In this document: piece by piece, positions 59,178-64,000 of the stretch
Layout: every line of letters begins with the position of its first letter
How positions within the stretch are numbered: the stretch's first letter is position 1
Translations under genes and position numbers: made by a program
The notes under the pieces: model-generated
Database searches by the model: none
What the model saw: only the letters and a program-made list of their open reading frames with translations
What the model was told of the DNA's origin: nothing
From: Penicillus capitatus
Lineage: Eukaryota > Chlorophyta
Direction: 5' to 3'
Assembly (NCBI GenBank): GCA_965649825.1
Contig: OZ287709.1
Span: 434,001 to 498,000 of the forward strand
DNA: 64,000 bases

Positions 59178-60290
59178 ATGAATGAAGTGCATATGCCGTT
59201 GTCGATAAAACCTGACAATTGCTGTTGTGTTTGCCATAGTTTGAACAGATTTCATTAATTGGTGCCGGAACATATGGCAAGGTCTTCCGTGCCGTGCGGC
59301 GCGTCGATGGACGTCTCGTTGCGATCAAGAAGGTCAAAACGCGTCGCGATGCCGGCGTCCACAGCACAACAATCCGCGAAATCGGCATCCTAAAACAGCT
59401 CCATCACCCCAACATCGTCAGGCACGCTCTACAGTCAACTAACTCTCTTGACCCCTTGTGGCCCCAGTCTTCTGCAGATCATTCCACAGTCCAAGAGCAT
59501 ACTCATTGTCATGGAACACATGGAATGCGATTTGAGACACTTTATCGCACATCGATCTGCCGCCATTAACGATGTGTTCATCAAAGTAGGGGCCAACAGT
59601 GTAGAACGATGCCCGTGAGGATCTCTTACTGCGCAGAGAGTGATGTTTCAATTGGTCCAAGGATTGGCTTATCTGCATTCCAAACGCATCTTGCATCGAG
59701 ATCTGAAGTCGCAGAACATTCTACTAGATCCCTCTACAGTAGTCGCCAAGATCGCCGATTTTGGACTGGCCAGAACATTCAGTCTGCCATCCAGAGCTTA
59801 CACACATGAAGTTGTGACGCTGTGGTATCGTGCGCCCGAGATACTGATGGGTATGGAGACCTACAGTTGTGCCATTGATGTCTGGTCTCTTGGCTGCATC
59901 TTTGCTGAGCTGACGTCTGGCTGCCCTCCCTTTCGTGGCGATTCCGAGATCGACCAAATGCTGAAAATCTTTGAGGTTCTCGGAACACCGACAGCAGCAG
60001 TTTGGCCTGGCGTCCAGGATTTACCGTTTGACATCGACCAATGTCCACAGTGGCAGGCCAAATCGTTAAGAACGATCATGCATGTGCCAGATCCTCAGGC
60101 ATTGGATCTGCTTGGCAAGATGCTCCATTATGACCCCAGAAAACGCATCTCTGCTGCAGATGCCATTCACCATCCCTTCTTTTCCAATCTTAAGTCTGAT
60201 GTACCAGATCGAACATTACAACCCACAACACTGGCAAATAGAAATCACACATGTTTACCTGGTGTCACACTTTGCTCACACAAGAACTAG
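59178..60290 (+). CDS. Cyclin-dependent protein kinase (CDK)
   Basis: Ser/Thr kinase of the cell-cycle CDK group. Start MNEFEQISLIGAGTYGKVF with the Gly loop, AIKKV with the ATP lysine, a PSTAIRE-type helix written HSTTIREIGIL, HRDLKSQNILL (catalytic Asp), DFGLAR, then T-loop THEVVTLWYRAPEIL and DVWSLGCIFAEL. Introns 59187-59239, 59422-59467 and 59586-59636. The second starts GC, not GT; only that donor links HPNIV to SLLQIIPQSKS in frame. The core ends near DPRKRISAADAIHHPFF; about 35 residues follow. The stop is eight bases from the end of the convergent gene. Confidence 0.93.
59422..59467 (+). other. GC-AG intron in CDK gene
   Basis: A 46-nt intron with donor AG|GCACGC and acceptor GGCCCCAG. 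A GT lies three bases upstream (ATC|GTCAGG), but it is in the wrong phase. Confidence 0.75.
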
Positions 60291-60298
60291 TCCATATG

Positions 60299-61074
60299 TC
60301 AAACGGGGATGTTGAATTCGAGTAATGCATCGAGTCCCCATCGTGTTACTAAAAGATGGTACATAAAGTTCTTTCCCCATCCTTCTTTCTCTTGAATGGC
60401 TAGGAGTCTCGATCGATGAAGCTCGATACGTTCTTTCGTTGGATCTGCCAGAAACCGACCTAGTTCATGAAAAGAGGCAACATCTCGCACATGGCGTCTC
60501 TTGTGAAACACCCAAGTTGGAAACCGCGTCTCGTGCCAATCGTACCCTAACTCGCCAGCCAGACCAACAAAGTAGCATCTCCATTTTCCAGAATGTGCAT
60601 CGGCGTTAGTGAACGACCATGTTTCATCGAAGATCGCCTAAAATTGCCCGTGGACGGCACAGCATTGAAGGTGCACTTCTTTACTTGAGGTTCGCTGTAT
60701 TCCATAACGACCTGTTCGTCATGCTCGCCCACGCGTAGAATGCTCACGTAGAGATGTGACGTTCCATTGCTATTGGCCCGAATGGACACCCAAAGAGGCC
60801 GGACGGCAAGTCTGCAGTTGTCTTTCACGACCTCCACACGCACAGAGTCGTTGTTCTGAATCCATCGGCGTCCCAATGTCTCGAGCTCTTCGGCGTCGAG
60901 GTTTGGGAAGTCTTCGTCGCGAAAGTGCAGTACTTTGGCACGATCTTTGGCGTTTTGGATGGCATAGTACCATGAAGAGGGAACGATCGAAAACGCAGAA
61001 TTCGCAACAAAACGGCGCTGGGAAGAAAAGCGATGGGCGAAATGCCACGCCCTTCGACCAAAGACGTGACGCAT
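60299..61074 (-). CDS. Probable mitochondrial protein, unknown function
   Basis: Two exons. The first starts MRHVFGRRAWHFAHRFSSQR at 61074, basic and aromatic without acids for 40 residues, a good mitochondrial presequence, and runs to …VVMEYSEPQ. A 48-nt intron (GTAAAGAAG…TTTTAG) links it to AIFDETWSFTNADAHSGKWR, then …GYDWHETRFPTWVFHKRR and a helical C-terminus ending LLEFNIPV. I do not recognise the family. Without splicing, the first frame stays open to 60547, giving a false longer product. Confidence 0.6.
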
Positions 61075-61985
61075 TCGTGTGGTGTAGAGGCCGCGTTGGA
61101 TGTGTCCTGCCAACACGATCATGACGCGACCTATTCTGAAGGCGCTGGGAACGAATTGGAGGTAGCGATGGTTGATTCTTTTGCCGACTGAGAGCCAAAG
61201 GCGCTTTTGTTTTGCACAGACATTTTGAAAGTACCTTTTGCAGACTTTTATTCGAAAAACATCATTTCGGTTATGGTTTGGTGTGAAGATCCTTCTAAAT
61301 CTTAAAAAATCAAACAACGTTGCATCTCCATTTTGAAGTTCTGTCGAATTGTATTTTCGGATCTGTTGTCGTGGAGTCCAGACAGAAGCAATTCGCGCCT
61401 GTCTGTAAAATGGTGTACTTCGCGATAAACCATGCAGTTCGTTGCTTTGATACTTGAATTGTTCTAATAACAACCATTATTCGATGATCCATGGACCACT
61501 GCGACGCGACATGTTGGTTACTTCATTCTCCACGCTGCACGTGCAGCAGGATTTGGGAGAAGGTCCGTCAAGGCAACGACAAACACTGATGGATTACAAA
61601 CGAGGCAGAGTTACTACAGAAAACGTGTTTAAGTATCCAGATGTTGATGTGACCCAGAAGGGGACAGCTGTCCAAAGAGTACAACAGCGATCTAGCAGCT
61701 GTCCCTTGACAAGGTGAACATCGAATTTAATCAATTCTCTCACTCCTTTAGTATGTGTGACCCTCACAATCCAGGTGTGTTTTGTTATGCGAACACATAG
61801 TCTGGAAGGGCGGATGCAAAAGACCATGTCTTTGAGGTCAAAATGCGCGAGATTTCGAATCTTTCGTTAGCGGCGGGGACATAGACAAGGTTCTGAAGGT
61901 GGTGGATGTTTCTGTATCTCGGGCTGAGTACGCATGGATATTTATCCTGACGTTCTTGACCTTCAAAGAAACTGTAGGTCGGCTT
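61075..61985. other. Gene-poor stretch
   Basis: Only short frames. The first 400 bases are open on the minus strand upstream of the mitochondrial-type start, so they may be a 5' leader or part of an earlier exon. Nothing else stands out. Confidence 0.4.
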
Positions 61986-62096
61986 TGCGGAATTGTGTGA
62001 TTAACTGGGCATCGGTGTGATTCTACACTGAAGCTCTACTGTCCGGGACAACTCTTCCTGGAAACAAAGAGAGTTAACTGTTATGAATCCGTCTTC
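61986..62096 (-). repeat. Dispersed repeat, copy B (inverted)
   Basis: Reverse complement of the flank in copy A at about 15058-15170: both contain GATTCATAACAGTTAACTCT and GATGCCCAGTT in the same order, with scattered differences. In both copies the flank abuts the 28-bp unit. Confidence 0.8.
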
Positions 62097-62109
62097 ATTA
62101 TCTTGGCCA

Positions 62110-62265
62110 CAACGTTTGTCGTTTCGCTGCCCACGAACAACGTTTGTCGTTTCGCTGCCCACGAACAACGTTTGTCGTTTCGCTGCCCACGAACAACGTT
62201 TGTCGTTTCGCTGCCCACGAACAACGTTTGTCGTTTCGCTGCCCACGAACAACGTTTGTCGTTTC
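62110..62265 (+). repeat. 28-bp minisatellite, about 5.6 copies
   Basis: Unit CAACGTTTGTCGTTTCGCTG plus CCCACGAA, almost without variation. A single degenerate unit occurs next to copy A at 14980-15012. As 28 is not a multiple of three, several frames stay open and give artificial repeats. Confidence 0.95.
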
Positions 62266-62287
62266 TCTCTCGACCAACCGCCACAGC

Positions 62288-63111
62288 ATGTCTTCACGCA
62301 CCCCATACGATAGAGCATCGAAGAGAAGAGCCATCGAACGAATTCGCACCATGGCCACAGGTCAAGTAAGCACAACCTCTAAAACTGCCACTATAACCCT
62401 AGCAATTACCTGTCTTGTCTTAGGAAACCCCAATGCCGCCTCCAGAGCAGCACCAGCCTCAAGCAGACGTCGAGTAGGACACGGAACCATCTGCCAACGA
62501 CATCCAGCCAGGGGAGGAAATGGAGGTGGACCAGGCGCACAGAGTCTGGCTGCAGAATCTTCTGGTGAGCTCGGACCCGGTGGACCTTCTTTGTCAACTC
62601 GACCACTACGAGTTGGAAAGAATCCTCGGCAAACCCATGCAGAGACTCGAGCAGGGTATGAAAACTCTGTTGTTATATTAAGAACGACATTTGTTTCTTT
62701 TGGAGTGATCACCGAAGACGATCAACTGACCGGCGAAGCATACGTTGACTTTGAGAGTGTCGAAATCGCCGCAACCGCTGCCGACTTGGCACTCGAGCTC
62801 AACGGTGCAAAAATCAATGGCCAACCAATCACGATCTGTCGATCAATTACAGAAGTCCAAACATTAAATAGATACTCACACTACTCTCAAACCAATCTTT
62901 CTTCCTTCAATTTGCGATAGCACGAATTAAAGGATGAAAGATTGGCTTGAGAGTAAGGATTTAGCCCTCGGTCTGAAAACGTTGAAGAGGAACTACGTTT
63001 TATTTTCGTACCATTCGACCATGCGGTAAAAATCGACAGACCAAAACACAAAACGGTTGCATGAAAGGACACGCTTTCATAGAATTTCACTCATCATACG
63101 AGAAAGCTTAA
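62288..63111 (+). pseudogene. RRM protein, probably damaged
   Basis: Starts MSSRTPYDRASKRRAIERIR just after the minisatellite. A GT-AG intron (donor CAA|GTAAGC, acceptor TCTTAG near 62424) leads to a Pro/Gln-rich part with a TAG in the natural frame at about 62478. Further on, DDQLTGEAYVDFESVEIAA and ELNGAKINGQPITI are the C-terminal half of an RRM. A second RRM-like piece (SENVEEELRFIFVPFDHA, then MKGHAFIEFHSSYEKA) needs a one-base shift near 63028. Either unseen introns repair these breaks or the gene is decaying. I describe it as broken and do not restore it. Confidence 0.45.
62882..62955. repeat. Long foldback hairpin
   Basis: Arms 62882-62912 and 62925-62955 are inverted repeats of 31 nt with about four mismatches and a 12-base loop (TGCGATAGCACG). 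The outer nine bases, TACTCTCAA and TTGAGAGTA, are perfect. It lies inside the RRM gene remnant, between its two RRM-like parts. Confidence 0.9.
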
Positions 63112-64000
63112 AGCATAGCGATTATTGCCTCTCCTTTAGCTTTGCTTTTAGGAATCCGTTTACTCTTTTGGACGATGACGAAGAAAGAATGGAGACTAAG
63201 AATCTAAAACGCGAATGAGCCTGGGACATGATGAAGGCCCTAGTTCTTTGAGACGATTGTAAAACTCCGAAAGATTTGGACCCAGAACAATGAAGAATGC
63301 TTTTAAGATGTTACCGTTAGCTGAAGATTCATCGCTAAGTACGGAAGCGCGTAAAAACGTCGTTTACTGCCACGTGATCAATGTGAACGCAATTACAACA
63401 ATGTCATCAACAGTGTGGCGCTCCTGGCCACATTCGCGCAGCTGACAAAGAAAAGGTTTAGATGACGTTCAAAAGTCTTCATTGACTCTTTAAGACACCA
63501 AAGATATTGATTGCATAGCGCTGCACAATGCTTCTGGTATGTCATCAATAACAAGAGACGGATATGCTGACTGCGTCAGTTTTGAAGGCAGAACGAGCAA
63601 AATAGTGTTTCTAAACGATATGCTTCTAAATGTCAAAGGCACATCCTGGTGATCAAAATCTACTTGCCGATTGCCTAGTATCAACTGCAAGGAAGATATG
63701 AGCCAGAACGAAGCCTAGAATTCGACAGAAAGGACTTGTTTTGATGAAGAGGCGTTACGGTTTTTCTGCATCCGTTCTTAATACCAATCATTCGTGGTCA
63801 CAGAATTTAGTTATGGTAAAGTCAAAACTGCATGTGACCTAAGAAATTGCAGCGCAGATGATTCGGCTTCGTGTATGATGAGAACTCGACATGAAAAAAT
63901 ATATTGAGTGAACATGTTTGCACAGAATTCGAATACAAAATCAAAGCACATAATAGTCCACTAAACTTTGGCGGACCAATGAAAAGATTGTCGATGCGCA
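63112..64000. other. No gene recognised
   Basis: AT-richer than the centre of the window, with only short frames on both strands and no known motif. Confidence 0.5.

Noticed and set aside
60547-61473. Single 308-aa protein
   Set aside because: The open frame reads through a 48-nt intron and past the probable start; the spliced form gives a better protein.
62083-62375. Open frames through the 28-bp array
   Set aside because: Same artefact of a stop-free tandem unit; no independent coding evidence.
62144-62920. 258-aa fusion of minisatellite and RRM protein
   Set aside because: It arises because the array and the first intron happen to be open in that frame.

Overview
This window is nuclear DNA from a eukaryote, most likely a small free-living alga with a primary plastid. 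Genes on both strands are cut by many very short introns (mostly 45-60 nt, GT-AG), genes lie tens of bases apart, and GC content looks close to balanced. Isoamylase, a plastid-lipid-associated protein (fibrillin), a YqgE/DUF179 protein and several N-termini rich in Ser, Arg and Ala without an ER signal point to plastid targeting of the primary type (red, green or glaucophyte). The short introns would suit some red algae, but I cannot name the species.

Layout. 1-2.3 kb: little recognisable coding. 2.3-10.4 kb: GAPDH (+), a 950-residue protein I do not recognise (+), RNA polymerase II subunit RPB11 (-), a GDT1/TMEM165 membrane protein (+) and an unidentified gene (-). 10.7-15.2 kb: an accessory-looking block with one unfamiliar 314-residue ORF carrying a 42-bp repeat, a 23-bp minisatellite and one copy of a dispersed repeat. 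15.3-33.2 kb: dense housekeeping genes: NTF2-domain/G3BP-like, NAA15, IFRD, an RNase II/R exoribonuclease, an Ariadne-type RBR ubiquitin ligase, an ADP-ribose/CDP-alcohol diphosphatase-like phosphoesterase, PP2C, an SRSF1-like splicing factor and an ABHD11-like hydrolase. 33.5-46 kb: bZIP factor, Patched/RND-family membrane protein, amidophosphoribosyltransferase and a coiled-coil protein. 47.3-61 kb: isoamylase, fibrillin, DUF179, a Canopy/saposin-like ER protein, two aspartate aminotransferase genes flanking a HAT/TPR gene, a CDK and a probable mitochondrial protein. 61-64 kb: a second accessory stretch with a 28-bp minisatellite, the second (inverted) copy of the dispersed repeat, a damaged RRM gene and a long foldback hairpin.

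Most genes are unlinked housekeeping functions, so there is no operon-like logic. The most interesting signals are: (i) many introns share a short core, TCWCACTCTTT or TCACACTT and their reverse complements, found in both orientations and sometimes as a perfect hairpin, which suggests a common origin such as introner-like elements; (ii) the two aminotransferase genes share a 482-bp almost identical tract that stops exactly beside the catalytic lysine codon, and the second copy has lost that lysine; (iii) the two accessory blocks share a minisatellite-bearing dispersed repeat in opposite orientation.
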